Shown: positions 30,649-39,644, counted from the first letter of the stretch. The stretch: DNA of 64,000 bases from RHKX01 sp963823565 (GCA_963823565.1 CAWGLR010000001.1:558001-622000); one strand, 5' to 3'. Made by a program: numbers and translations. Notes: a model not told the origin generated them from the sequence alone.

Positions 30649-33206
30649 CCGCAGTTGCGCTGCGGAGCCTCGCGGCGCGCAAGCTGCGCACCGCGCTGAC
30701 GGCGATCGCGATCCTGCTCGGGGTCGCGATGGTCTCCGGCGCCTACATCGAGACCGACGCGATCCGGTCGGCCTTCGACGACATCACCGCGCAGTCGGTG
30801 GAGAAGCTCGACGTCGTCATCACGCCGCCGGAGGAGTTCACCGCGGGCTTCCAGACCGAGCTGCCGACGCTCGACCGCAGCCTCGTGCGCCGGGTGCGGG
30901 CGACGCCGGGCGTGGCCGGCGCGGAGGCGGAGATGAGCGCTTACGGGCAGATCGTCCTCGACGGCGAGCCGGTGGACACGATGGGCACCCCGCCACTCGT
31001 CTTCGCCGACAGCCGCGAGGAGTTCGACCCGACGCAGATCGCCGAGGGCCGCGGCACCGAGGCGCCCGGCGAGGCCACGGTGCTGCAGCAGAACGCCGAG
31101 GACAACGGGATCGAGGTCGGCGACCGGATCGGGATCGCGACCCGGAACGGCGAGCGCGAGGTTACGGTCGTCGGGCTGATCACCTACGGCGAGGGGGGCT
31201 CATCGCTCGGCGGCACGACCGCGGTCGCGCTCTACCGGCACGACTTCGACCGCTGGTTCGACTTCGCCGGCAAGGCGTCGGCGATCGACGTGATCGCCGA
31301 CGAGGGGACCGACCCGGGCCTCCTGGCGGACCGCCTCGAGGCCGAGCTCGGCAAGGAGGCGAAGATCCAGACGGCGCAGGAGAACGCCGACGAGAGCGCG
31401 GAGGAGATCAACGACTCGATCGGCGGCTTCCTCACCCCGGCCCTACTGACCCTGGCCGGGGCAGCGGTCCTCGTCGGCGCGTTCACCATCTTCAACACGT
31501 TCTCGATCACCGTCGCCCAGCGGGTGCGCGAGTTCGCCCTGCTGCGCGCGATCGGCGCGACGCGGAGGCAGGTCCTCGCCTCGGTCACCGTCGAGGCGCT
31601 CGCGATCGGGATCGGCGCCTCGATCGTCGGCCTCGCCGCCGGCATCGGGTTCTCGAAGCTGCTCAACTCGCTCTTCGACGCGGTCGGCTTCGGCATCCCG
31701 CGGAGCGGGCTGATCCTCGAGACGCGGACGATCGTGCTCGCGTTCGCCGTCGGGGTCGGCACGACGCTCGTCTCCTCGCTGATCCCGGCGCTGCGCGCGA
31801 CGCGCATCTCCCCGGTCTCGGCGATGGCCGGCGGCACGGCGCGCCCGTCGCGGCGCCGCCGGCGGATCAGCGCCGCCCTCAGCGTCCTGCTGCTGGTCGC
31901 CGGCGTCGCGCTCGCCGCCCAGGGCCTGTTCGGGTCCGGGACGGCGACGAGCAAGCTCGGCGCGATCTCCGGCGGCGCCGTCGCCGTCTTCATCGGCGTC
32001 GCGCTGTCGGCCCGGTTCATCGTCGGGCCGCTCGCGGCGGCGGTCGGCTGGCCGATCGAGCGGCTGCGCGGCGCGATGGGACGGATCGCGCGCGAGAACA
32101 CGGTCCGCAACCCGGGCCGCACCGCCGTCACCTCGGCCGCGCTGATGATCGGCCTCGGGCTCGTCGTCTTCGTCGCCGTCTTCGCCTCGGCGCTGAAGAC
32201 GAGCCTGGTCGGCCAGGTCGACCGGCTGATCACCGCGGACTTCATCGTCTACGGCGAGGGCTTCGCGCCGTTCGCCGCGCGCTCGACGAAGATCGTCGAG
32301 GGGGTCGAGGGAGTCGAGACCGCCGAGGCGATCCTCTACGACCAGGTCGAGATCAACGGCGAGAAGTCCAACGTCGCCGTCGACGCGCTGCTCGGCGTGG
32401 ACCCCGGCAAGCTCAACGACGTCTACGAGTTCGAATGGATCGACGGCGACGACTCGCTGGTCGCCGGGCTCGCGCCGGACGACGTCCTGATCGAGGAGCA
32501 GTTCGCGAAGACGCACGACCTCGGCGTCGGCGACAGCTACGAGGCGCTGACGCCGGCCGGCGGGCGGGCGAGGCTCCACGTGGTCGGCGAGTACCGCGAC
32601 CCGACGATCCTCCAGGGCTCGGTCACGAGCAAGGAGACGCTCAAGTCGTTCTCGCTCGCCCGCGATCCCTACTCGACCCTCGTCCGGGTCGCCCCCGGCG
32701 CCGGCGCGGACGAGGTGCAGGGCCGGGTCGAGGCGGCGCTCGACCGCTTCCCGACCATCAAGGTGGAGAATCACGACCAGTACCAGGACACGCTCTCCGG
32801 CCAGCTCAACCAGATCGTCTACATGCTCTACGCGCTGCTGGCGATGAGCGTGGTGATCTCGCTGTTCGGGATCGCCAACAGCCTCTTCCTCGCGATCCAC
32901 GAGCGCACCGGGGAGATCGGCATCCTCCGCGCCATCGGCACCACCCGCGGCCAGATCCGCACGGTGATCCGCTACGAGAGCGTGATCACGGCGGTCATCG
33001 GCGGCCTCCTCGGGACGGTCGTCGGCATCGCCTTCGCGGCGATCGTCGTCGCGTCGCTGACCGAGTTCGGCCTGCACATGAGCATCCCCGTCCCCCAGCT
33101 CGCGATCTTCCTCCTCGTCGCCGTGCTCGTCGGCGTCGCCGGCGCGATCGCCCCGGCGCGGAAGGCGGCGCGGATGGACGTGCTGCGGGCGATCGAGCAG
33201 GAGTAG
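30645..33206 (+). CDS. FtsX-like ABC transporter permease
   Basis: An 853-residue permease with duplicated FtsX domains. TM1 lies at LRTALTAIAILLGVAMVSGAY, followed by a large extracytoplasmic domain (about 45-250), three helices with REFALLRAIGATRRQV (about 300), a middle helix pair (LSVLLLVAGVALAAQGL), a second extracytoplasmic domain, and a second helix set with GEIGILRAIGTTRGQIRTV. The repeated R-A-I-G-x-T-R motif is the cytoplasmic coupling segment of FtsX/MacB proteins. It overlaps the ATPase gene by four bases and ends 15 bases before the convergent TetR gene. Substrate unknown. Confidence 0.92.
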   Translation: MTAVALRSLAARKLRTALTAIAILLGVAMVSGAYIETDAIRSAFDDITAQSVEKLDVVITPPEEFTAGFQTELPTLDRSLVRRVRATPGVAGAEAEMSAYGQIVLDGEPVDTMGTPPLVFADSREEFDPTQIAEGRGTEAPGEATVLQQNAEDNGIEVGDRIGIATRNGEREVTVVGLITYGEGGSSLGGTTAVALYRHDFDRWFDFAGKASAIDVIADEGTDPGLLADRLEAELGKEAKIQTAQENADESAEEINDSIGGFLTPALLTLAGAAVLVGAFTIFNTFSITVAQRVREFALLRAIGATRRQVLASVTVEALAIGIGASIVGLAAGIGFSKLLNSLFDAVGFGIPRSGLILETRTIVLAFAVGVGTTLVSSLIPALRATRISPVSAMAGGTARPSRRRRRISAALSVLLLVAGVALAAQGLFGSGTATSKLGAISGGAVAVFIGVALSARFIVGPLAAAVGWPIERLRGAMGRIARENTVRNPGRTAVTSAALMIGLGLVVFVAVFASALKTSLVGQVDRLITADFIVYGEGFAPFAARSTKIVEGVEGVETAEAILYDQVEINGEKSNVAVDALLGVDPGKLNDVYEFEWIDGDDSLVAGLAPDDVLIEEQFAKTHDLGVGDSYEALTPAGGRARLHVVGEYRDPTILQGSVTSKETLKSFSLARDPYSTLVRVAPGAGADEVQGRVEAALDRFPTIKVENHDQYQDTLSGQLNQIVYMLYALLAMSVVISLFGIANSLFLAIHERTGEIGILRAIGTTRGQIRTVIRYESVITAVIGGLLGTVVGIAFAAIVVASLTEFGLHMSIPVPQLAIFLLVAVLVGVAGAIAPARKAARMDVLRAIEQE

Positions 33207-33221
33207 CGAGGGGCGGGCGTC

Positions 33222-33827
33222 TCAGGCGGACGCCTTGACGCTCGCGGCCACCGCCAGCAGCGCCTCGGCGAGCAGCCGGTAGGTGCGGTCACGGTCGAGG
33301 TCGCGCTCGCGGCACTCGTCGAGGGCGCTCTCGGCGAAGTCGAGGAACGACCGCAGCGCGGCCTCCGCGAAGGGACCCGGCGCCTCGGTCCCGAAGTGAT
33401 TGAGCGCGACCGCCTCGACGACGATCGAGCGGTAGCGCTCGCCGAGCTCGGCGACCTCCGGCTCCCCGAGCAGGCGTCCCCGGCGGTGGACCAGCCAGAC
33501 GTCGGAGGGCTCGAGGGCGTGATCGAAGAACCGTGCGAAGTTGGCGGCGAGGCGCTGCTCGATCGGGACCTCGGCGTCGGTCACCCAGCCCTCGGTCAGC
33601 GTCCTCCCCGCGAGGTCCACGGCGGCGAGAAAGAGGTCGAGGCGGCCGCGCGGGAAGTAGTGGTAGAGCAGGTTGCGGGTGACGCCGGCGCGCTCGGCGA
33701 CCGCGTCGAGCGTCAACCCCGTGTAACCGTCCGCGGCGACGACGGCGACGGCCGCGGCCGCGAGCTGGGCGCGCCGCGCCTGCGAGGACATCCGGCGCGG
33801 CGCCTCGGTGCCGCCGCTCGAGCTCAT
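33222..33827 (-). CDS. TetR-family transcriptional regulator
   Basis: A 201-residue repressor with a typical N-terminal HTH: RRAQLAAAAVAVVAADGYTG, then TLDAVAERAGVTRNLLYHYFPRGRLDL. The C-terminal ligand domain begins at WVTDAEVPIEQRLAANFARF. ATG 33827 is the natural start; the open frame runs far upstream antisense to the next genes and is not coding there. It is divergent from the secreted beta-propeller/DUF1254 pair, and a palindrome overlapping their promoter (33851-33869) is the likely operator. It may also repress itself. Ligand unknown. Confidence 0.9.
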   Translation of the reverse strand: MSSSGGTEAPRRMSSQARRAQLAAAAVAVVAADGYTGLTLDAVAERAGVTRNLLYHYFPRGRLDLFLAAVDLAGRTLTEGWVTDAEVPIEQRLAANFARFFDHALEPSDVWLVHRRGRLLGEPEVAELGERYRSIVVEAVALNHFGTEAPGPFAEAALRSFLDFAESALDECRERDLDRDRTYRLLAEALLAVAASVKASA

Positions 33828-33845
33828 ACCGCCGATCCTACCTTC

Positions 33846-33874
33846 TTGACATTTCGTAAACAACGAAATAGGTT
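33846..33874 (+). promoter_or_regulatory. sigma-70-like promoter with embedded operator palindrome
   Basis: TTGACA (33846-33851) and TAGGTT (33869-33874) are spaced by 17 bases. The palindrome ATTTCGT-AAACA-ACGAAAT (33851-33869) fills the spacer, so a bound dimer would block RNA polymerase. It lies 29 bases before the GTG of the secreted protein and just upstream of the divergent TetR gene. Its A+T content stands out in this GC-rich region. Confidence 0.68.
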
Positions 33875-33902
33875 GCGCGGCGCACGCCACCGGAGGAGAA
33901 CC

Positions 33903-35396
33903 GTGAACGCTCGAACCCGCGCCGCGCTCGCCGCGGCCCTGACCCTGCCGATCGCCGCCGCCCTCGCCGCGCCGGCCGGCGCGATCCCGATCGTCGACCC
34001 CGGCGCGCCCTCGGTTCCCGACTTCTCCGGATCGGCGGCGAAGCCGCACAAGATTCCGCGCTCCCATCCCGAGCAGAACCCGTTCATGGCGAAGGACCCC
34101 AAGTCCAACATCCACAACGACAGCTGGATGACCGACGCCTACCGCTACTCGGGCCCGCTCGGCAGGAACCTCCAGACCCAGTCGGAGGCGAAGCCGCCGT
34201 CGCTGTGCGGCTCGCTCGCCTTCGACCGGGAGGGGCGGATCGTCTCGGTGTGCCCGTCGGCCCTCGTCCCGCCGCAGGCGCGGATCATCGACCCCGTCAC
34301 GCTCGAGACGATCGACAGCCTGAACCTCCCCCAGGCGCCCGACCCGCCCGGCACGGAGACCTACCAGAACTTCAGCGGGGGCGGGTACTTCTACCTCGAC
34401 AACCGCGACCGGATGGTGGTGCCGACGAAGACCAACCACATCTACGTGATCGGCCAGGGCGCCGACGGCAAGACGCTGACCGTCGAGCGCGACTACGACC
34501 TTTCCGGAGTGCTCGACGCCGGCACCGAGCGGATGACGTCGGCCCTCCCCGACTACGACGGGCTGATCTGGTTCGTCTCGAAGGCCAACGGCAAGATCGG
34601 GACGCTCGACCCGAAGAGCGGCAGGATCAAGGTCCTGCGGACCGGCGAGGAGATCGAGAACTCGTTCGCCGTCGGCTCCGACGGCGTCTACGTCGTCTCC
34701 GACAAGCGGATGTACCGACTCAAGGCCTCGAAGAGCGGCCGCCCGCGGATCATCTGGAAGGCCCCGTACGAGAACTCCGCCATCGTCAAGCCGAGCCAGG
34801 TGAACGCCGGCTCGGGGACGACTCCGACGCTGATGGACGGCGGCTACGTCGCGATCACCGACAACGACGCGCCGCGGATGAACGTCGTCGTCTACCGGAC
34901 GGCGCGGAAGCTCCACGGCACCAAGCGCAAGGTCTGCCAGGTGCCGGTGTTCGCGAGGGGCAAGAGCGCGACCGAGAACACGATCCTCGGCGCCGGCCGC
35001 TCGCTGATCGTCGAGAACAACTACGGCTACCAGGACCCGTTCGGGCCCAACACGGGCGCCGTGACGGAGCCCGGCTTCGCTCGCGTCGACCTGAAGCGGA
35101 ACGGCAAGGGCTGCAAGCTCGTCTGGACGAACCGCGACGCGCGGGCGCCGTCGGTCGTGCCGAAGATCTCGACCAAGGCGGGGCTGATCTACACCTACAC
35201 CCGGCCACCCGACGCGCTCGCCGAGGGCTACTACTGGACCGCGATCGACTTCCGGACCGGCAGGACCAAGTGGATGAAGTACTCCGGCTCGGGGATCGGG
35301 TTCAACAACAACTACGCCGGGATCGCGGTCGGTCGGGACGGCACCGCCTACCTCGGCACGATCGGCGGCATGATCGCGCTGCGCGACGGGAGCTGA
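33903..35396 (+). CDS. secreted beta-propeller-like protein
   Basis: A 497-residue protein with an N-terminal signal peptide (TRAALAAALTLPIAAALAAPAGA). The mature part has repeated strand-loop units such as LIWFVSKANGKIGTLDPKSG, then GVYVVSDKRMYRLKASK and LIYTYTRPPDALAEGYYWTAIDFRTG, as in quinoprotein-like or YVTN-type propellers. Two cysteines (LCGSLAF, VSVCPSA) may form a disulphide. GTG 33903 follows a GGAGG. It is co-transcribed with the DUF1254/DUF1214 protein four bases downstream and is likely controlled by the divergent TetR. Binding partner or enzyme activity is unknown. Confidence 0.75.
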   Translation: MNARTRAALAAALTLPIAAALAAPAGAIPIVDPGAPSVPDFSGSAAKPHKIPRSHPEQNPFMAKDPKSNIHNDSWMTDAYRYSGPLGRNLQTQSEAKPPSLCGSLAFDREGRIVSVCPSALVPPQARIIDPVTLETIDSLNLPQAPDPPGTETYQNFSGGGYFYLDNRDRMVVPTKTNHIYVIGQGADGKTLTVERDYDLSGVLDAGTERMTSALPDYDGLIWFVSKANGKIGTLDPKSGRIKVLRTGEEIENSFAVGSDGVYVVSDKRMYRLKASKSGRPRIIWKAPYENSAIVKPSQVNAGSGTTPTLMDGGYVAITDNDAPRMNVVVYRTARKLHGTKRKVCQVPVFARGKSATENTILGAGRSLIVENNYGYQDPFGPNTGAVTEPGFARVDLKRNGKGCKLVWTNRDARAPSVVPKISTKAGLIYTYTRPPDALAEGYYWTAIDFRTGRTKWMKYSGSGIGFNNNYAGIAVGRDGTAYLGTIGGMIALRDGS

Positions 35397-35400
35397 CCAG

Positions 35401-36807
35401 GTGAGGGCGCTCGCGCGGACCCTGCTCGCCTGTGCCATCGCGGCGGCGGCGTGGGCGGCGCCGGCGCAGGCGGGGCTGGCGGAGCCGGCGCCCGACCGGG
35501 CGGAGGAGCTCGGCCATCGGGCGTACGTCTACGGCTTCCCGCTGCTCGAGTTCCTCCGGACGCGGCGCGAGCAGACGAGCGTCCGCTGCCCCGACCACGA
35601 GGGCAACTCCCCCGTGAACTCGTTCTCGAACGCGCGCGGCTTCGCGCGCCCCGAGGACCGGACGGTCGTCGCCCCGAACACCGACACGCTCTACTCGATC
35701 GCCCACCTCGACCTCGGGCGCGGCCCGATCGTGCTCAGGCATCCGCGGATGGGCGACCGCTACTACGGCTTCGAGCTGCTCGATCCCTACACGAACGTGA
35801 TCGCCATCCCCGGGGCCCGGGAGGACGGCGGCGATGCCGGCAGCTACGAGATCCGCTGGAGCGGTGACGAGGAGAAGCGGCGGGCGCGGGGCGTCGACCG
35901 GGTGATCCGATCGAAGTACCGGCGCGTCTGGGTGATCGGGCGGACGCTCGCCACCGACGAGGCCGACCAGCGCCGGGCACACCGGAAGATGCGCCGCTAC
36001 TCGCTGGAGACGCTGAACGGCGAGCCGGCCCGCACCTTCCCGAAGGGCTGCGAGCCGGGCGAGCCGAAGGACTCATCGACGCCGACGGACGGGGCGAGGT
36101 TCGTCGGCGCGCTGAACCGGGCGCTGGCGAAGAACCCGCCGCCGCGGCGCGACGGGCCGCTGCTGCGCGAGCTCGCGACCGTCGGCATCGGCCCCGGTCT
36201 CTCGCCCGAGGAGGCGGGCGTCTCCCCTGAGGTCATCGCTGCGCTCTACGCCGGGGTCGGCGCCGAGGCGGCGACCCTGCCGACGACCGCGCGGCTGAGC
36301 GTCCTCGACCAGGCGCGCGAGACCGGCGGCTGGCTCCTCCCCGCCGCCAACATCGGCGACTACGGCACCGACTACGACTTCCGCGCCCAGGTCGCGGTTG
36401 TCGGCCTCGGCGCCAACACCCCCGAGGAGGCGATCTACCCGACCGGCATCACCGACGCCGCGGGGGACCTCTTCGACGGCTCCAGCGACTACCGCCTCAC
36501 CTTCCCGCCCGGCGAGTCCCCGCCGGCCCGGTACTTCTGGTCGCTGACGATGTACGACACCGACGGCTACCTCGTCGCCAACCCGATCGACCGCTACTCG
36601 CTCGGACCCAGCCACCCGCCGCTCGTCCGCAGGCCCGACGGCTCCATCGTCATCGCCATCCAGGGCGACGAGCCGACCGAGCCGCGAGTCAACTGGCTCC
36701 CCTCCCCCGACGCGGGCTTCCGCCTCAACCTGCGCCTCTACGGCCCGAGCAAGGCGGCGAGGACCGGCAGGTGGAGGCCGCCGGGCGTGGTGAGGGTCGG
36801 CCCGTAG
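35401..36807 (+). CDS. secreted DUF1254/DUF1214 domain protein
   Basis: A 468-residue protein with a cleavable signal (LLACAIAAAAWAAPAQA). The N-terminal DUF1254 region contains AYVYGFPLLEFLRTR, and VAPNTDTLYSIAHLDL with RYYGFELLDPYTNVIAIPG. The C-terminal DUF1214 region contains the hallmark RYFWSLTMYDTDGYLV and NWLPSPDAGFRLNLRLYGP. Tandem proteins of these domains are widespread and poorly characterised. GTG 35401 lies four bases after the beta-propeller stop, so both are one TetR-controlled unit. Length matches the family. Confidence 0.87.
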   Translation: MRALARTLLACAIAAAAWAAPAQAGLAEPAPDRAEELGHRAYVYGFPLLEFLRTRREQTSVRCPDHEGNSPVNSFSNARGFARPEDRTVVAPNTDTLYSIAHLDLGRGPIVLRHPRMGDRYYGFELLDPYTNVIAIPGAREDGGDAGSYEIRWSGDEEKRRARGVDRVIRSKYRRVWVIGRTLATDEADQRRAHRKMRRYSLETLNGEPARTFPKGCEPGEPKDSSTPTDGARFVGALNRALAKNPPPRRDGPLLRELATVGIGPGLSPEEAGVSPEVIAALYAGVGAEAATLPTTARLSVLDQARETGGWLLPAANIGDYGTDYDFRAQVAVVGLGANTPEEAIYPTGITDAAGDLFDGSSDYRLTFPPGESPPARYFWSLTMYDTDGYLVANPIDRYSLGPSHPPLVRRPDGSIVIAIQGDEPTEPRVNWLPSPDAGFRLNLRLYGPSKAARTGRWRPPGVVRVGP

Positions 36808-36842
36808 GCGGCGCCGGCGGGTGCGGTCCGCCGCCCCGGCGG

Positions 36843-36884
36843 GTGCGCTCTCCGGCGCTCCGGCCTCGTGCGCTCTCCGGCGCT
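36843..36884. repeat. 17-bp direct repeat, 25-bp period
   Basis: GTGCGCTCTCCGGCGCT occurs at 36843-36859 and again at 36868-36884, in the 141-base spacer between the DUF1254 gene and the AbiEi-like gene. It is exact. It may come from slippage or be part of the promoter region; no function is visible. Confidence 0.7.
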
Positions 36885-36948
36885 GAATTGTCACTGAACG
36901 GTGGAGCGGGTCACCCACGCGTGACACGCGAGGCGGGAGGCTTGCGCT

Positions 36949-37986
36949 GTGGCAGGCAAGCCCCGATCGCCCTCATCCGCGCCTCGCTTGCGGAAAAAGG
37001 ACCTGTGGGGTCCGAAATACGCGATCGAGCGCCAGGTCTTCCGAGTCGCCGGCCGTCAGCTTCACCTGATCAAGACCGAGGAGCTCCTCGATGCCGGGGT
37101 ACCGCCCAGGCAGGTGAGCAGGTGGGCAGCGAACGGGCGCCTGTTTCGGATGCAGCACGGCGTCTACGCCACCCATCCCCCGCCCTACTCGCTGGAGCAG
37201 CGATGGCTCGCGTCCGTCCTCGCCTGCGGCGAGGACGCCCTGCTTTCGGACTGGCCAGGCGCCATCCACCTCGACATCGCGCCGCGGCGGTTTCCGACAC
37301 GGACGCACGTGACCGTGCCCCCAGGTCGAGGACGATCGCGCCGCGGGATCATCGTCCACCAGCGTCGGCTTGAACAGGGCGACGGCATGGTCAAGGACGG
37401 AATCCCCGTCACCCGGCCGGAGCTCGTCCTCGTCCACCTCTCCCCCGCCCTCAGCCCGATCGAGCTCGAGCAGATGCTGGTTGCCGCCGAGTCGCTGCGG
37501 ATCCTGGACCGCCGGCGGCTGACCGAGGTCGTCGAGGAGCGGGCGGGACGGCCCGGGATCCACAAGCTCGTCCCCCTTCTCGGCAAGGAGCCGGCGATCG
37601 CCCAGAGCGACCTCGAGCTGCTGATGGTGCCGGTGCTTCACGAGGCCGGCGTCCCCTGGCCCCTGTTCAACCATCCGATCCGGGTTCCGGACCGGGAGGA
37701 GCCGCTGGTCGTCGACCTCTTCTGGCCGGAGCTGCGGATGGTCGTCGAGCTCGACTCCCAGCGCTGGCACGGCGACTGGGAGCGGGCGGAGGCGGACCGC
37801 GACCGGGATCAGCTCCTCGCGCTGGCGGGGCTCGCTCCCCACCGCTTCTTCCGGCGCCAGGTCAAGCGCGATCCCAAGGCAACCGCCGATCGGCTTCGGC
37901 GGCTCGTCGACCTACGCCGGGCCGAGCTCGAGGCTCAGCAGCGGCCGCTCACGGCCGCGAGCAGCAGGATCGACGCGGCCGAGTAG
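36949..37986 (+). CDS. AbiEi antitoxin-like N-terminal domain with C-terminal endonuclease-like (DUF559) fold
   Basis: A 345-residue protein. Residues 35-100 resemble the winged-helix N-terminus of AbiEi-type antitoxins (RQLHLIKTEELLDAGVPP, then RLFRMQHGVYATHPPPYSLEQ). The C-terminal third has VVDLFWPELRMVVELDSQRWHGDWERAEADRDRD, matching the DUF559/Vsr-like PD-(D/E)XK fold with D, E and D positions. GGGAGG at 36935-36940 precedes GTG 36949. No AbiEii nucleotidyltransferase toxin is adjacent, so it is an orphan. Such fusions are common in actinobacteria with unknown function. Its 3' end overlaps the convergent GH9 gene by 52 bases. Confidence 0.75.
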   Translation: MAGKPRSPSSAPRLRKKDLWGPKYAIERQVFRVAGRQLHLIKTEELLDAGVPPRQVSRWAANGRLFRMQHGVYATHPPPYSLEQRWLASVLACGEDALLSDWPGAIHLDIAPRRFPTRTHVTVPPGRGRSRRGIIVHQRRLEQGDGMVKDGIPVTRPELVLVHLSPALSPIELEQMLVAAESLRILDRRRLTEVVEERAGRPGIHKLVPLLGKEPAIAQSDLELLMVPVLHEAGVPWPLFNHPIRVPDREEPLVVDLFWPELRMVVELDSQRWHGDWERAEADRDRDQLLALAGLAPHRFFRRQVKRDPKATADRLRRLVDLRRAELEAQQRPLTAASSRIDAAE

Positions 37987-39644
37987 TCGATCGCCGGCTC
38001 GGCGGTGACGTAGTCGGCGAGGCGGTCCTCGTAGGTGGCGAACTTCGTGCCGAAGCGGTCGCGGACCTCGAAGCCCTGGCTGCGGATCTCCCCGAGCGGC
38101 GCCGGGCCGCCGACGACGGCGCCGGCCGGGACGCCCGCGCCGAAGACCGATCCCCAGTGGTGCGGGTGGCGCGGCGCCCGCGGGCCGTAGCCGACGACGA
38201 AGCTCGCTCCCTGCGGGTTGCGGCCGAGCAGCCAGTCGCGGGCGCCGGCGGCGACGCGGCAGCCGCCCTTCGGGGCTCCCGGGGCGACGGTGGCGAGGGC
38301 CGCGAGCGCGCCGGCGGCGCCGTTCTGCGCGGTCGTTCCCCACGAGAAGTAGCCGGGCATGCCGAAGGCGGTCCGCGCCGCCTGCCGCTTCGCGATCCGG
38401 CCGTTCTCGGCGAGCAGCCGGCAGGCGAGCCCGCGCGCCTCCTGCCCGAACGGGGCCGGGTCGCCGAAGGCGCCGCAGACCTCGGCCTCGCCGAAGGAGG
38501 CGAAGTCGTCGACCGCCCCCATCGCCGCGTACGGACCGGACTGCCGGACGTCGGAGGCGTAGCGGACGAAGTCGTCCTCGTAGGCCCGCTCGCAGGCGCC
38601 GGCCCGGCAGGTCGCGCGGAACAGCTCCGCGGCGCCCGAGGCCATCGAGTCCTTCCAGTTCGGGGCGACGTAGAAGTCGGCCGCGTAGGCGGGATAGCCG
38701 GCATCGCGGAGCGCGCGGGCGGGCCGCGCCGCCGCCTTCCCCGCCGCGTACCACTGCCTCGCCGCGGTCAGCATCCGCGCATCGCCCGTTCGCAGGTAGC
38801 CGAGCGCCAGCGCCGCCGCCGCCTTGCCGCCGAGGTCGCCGCCGACCTCCGGGTAGGCGAAGCGGGTGCCGATCCCGGGCAGGGACCGGGCGTCGTCGCT
38901 CGCCGGGTCGCGGAATCCGAGGTCGTGGTCGCGCTCGTCGCCGACCTGGGCGACGAACAGGTCGGGCGCCGGATGCGCCTTCAGGAGCCACCGCAGGCCG
39001 ACGCCGGCCTCCGCCTCCAGCTGCGGGGCCGCGGCGGGGTCGAGCCGCGCGCTCGCCTCCATCAGCGCGGTCGCGAAGGCGGTCGTCTGGGTGAAGTGGA
39101 TCATGTCGCCGGCGTCCATCCAGCCGCCGGTGAGGTCGAGCGCCTGGTTCGCGTGGGCGGGTGCGTCCGGGTGGATGACGGCGTCGTGCAGGTGGGCGGG
39201 ACCGTGGATCGGGGAGGGCTCGGCGCCGTCGCGGTTTGCCCGGAAGTAGGCGAGGATCCGCCCGAGCGCCGGCCGCGAACCGTGCGGCGCGACGACCCAC
39301 GGCCGCGACCGCAGGCCGCCGACGCGGACGCGATAGGAGCCCGGCGTGCGGACCCGGGTCAGGTCGGCGGCGTAGGCGCGCCGCCACGGTGCCGCGCGGC
39401 CCGGCGCCCGCCGCAGCCGCCCCCGCATCACGACGCCGCCGCCGCCCCGGCGCACGACGAACCGCTTGCCGGCGAGCGAGCGCTGCGAGCCGACGATCGC
39501 GACCTTGGCCTCGCCCGGTGCGCTCGGCCCGCCGACCCGGATCGCGGCGGGCGGCCCTCCTCCCTTCGCCGCGGCGGAGCCGGGAAACGGCGCGAATCCG
39601 GCGGCGAGGAGGACCAGCGTGATCGTTGCGCGGGCTGACAGCAA
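37935..39644 (-). CDS. secreted glycoside hydrolase family 9 (endoglucanase-like)
   Basis: A 569-residue secreted enzyme with a signal peptide (ATITLVLLAAGFAPFPGSAAA), an N-terminal Ig-like/CelD domain (to about 115) and a GH9 catalytic domain. Active-site features include GGWMDAGDMIHF (catalytic Asp pair), the His motif in PRAPRHPHHWGSVFG near residue 490 and Glu in TAEPAIDYSAAS near the C-terminus (catalytic acid position). It should cleave beta-1,4-glucans such as cellulose. The gene's last 52 bases overlap those of the convergent AbiEi-like gene. GH9 membership is strong; the natural substrate is not shown. Confidence 0.86.
   Translation of the reverse strand: MLSARATITLVLLAAGFAPFPGSAAAKGGGPPAAIRVGGPSAPGEAKVAIVGSQRSLAGKRFVVRRGGGGVVMRGRLRRAPGRAAPWRRAYAADLTRVRTPGSYRVRVGGLRSRPWVVAPHGSRPALGRILAYFRANRDGAEPSPIHGPAHLHDAVIHPDAPAHANQALDLTGGWMDAGDMIHFTQTTAFATALMEASARLDPAAAPQLEAEAGVGLRWLLKAHPAPDLFVAQVGDERDHDLGFRDPASDDARSLPGIGTRFAYPEVGGDLGGKAAAALALGYLRTGDARMLTAARQWYAAGKAAARPARALRDAGYPAYAADFYVAPNWKDSMASGAAELFRATCRAGACERAYEDDFVRYASDVRQSGPYAAMGAVDDFASFGEAEVCGAFGDPAPFGQEARGLACRLLAENGRIAKRQAARTAFGMPGYFSWGTTAQNGAAGALAALATVAPGAPKGGCRVAAGARDWLLGRNPQGASFVVGYGPRAPRHPHHWGSVFGAGVPAGAVVGGPAPLGEIRSQGFEVRDRFGTKFATYEDRLADYVTAEPAIDYSAASILLLAAVSGRC

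Noticed and set aside
33828..35438. Long minus-strand extension of the TetR gene
   Set aside because: It lies antisense to the signal-peptide-bearing propeller gene, and the TetR fold begins at ATG 33827.
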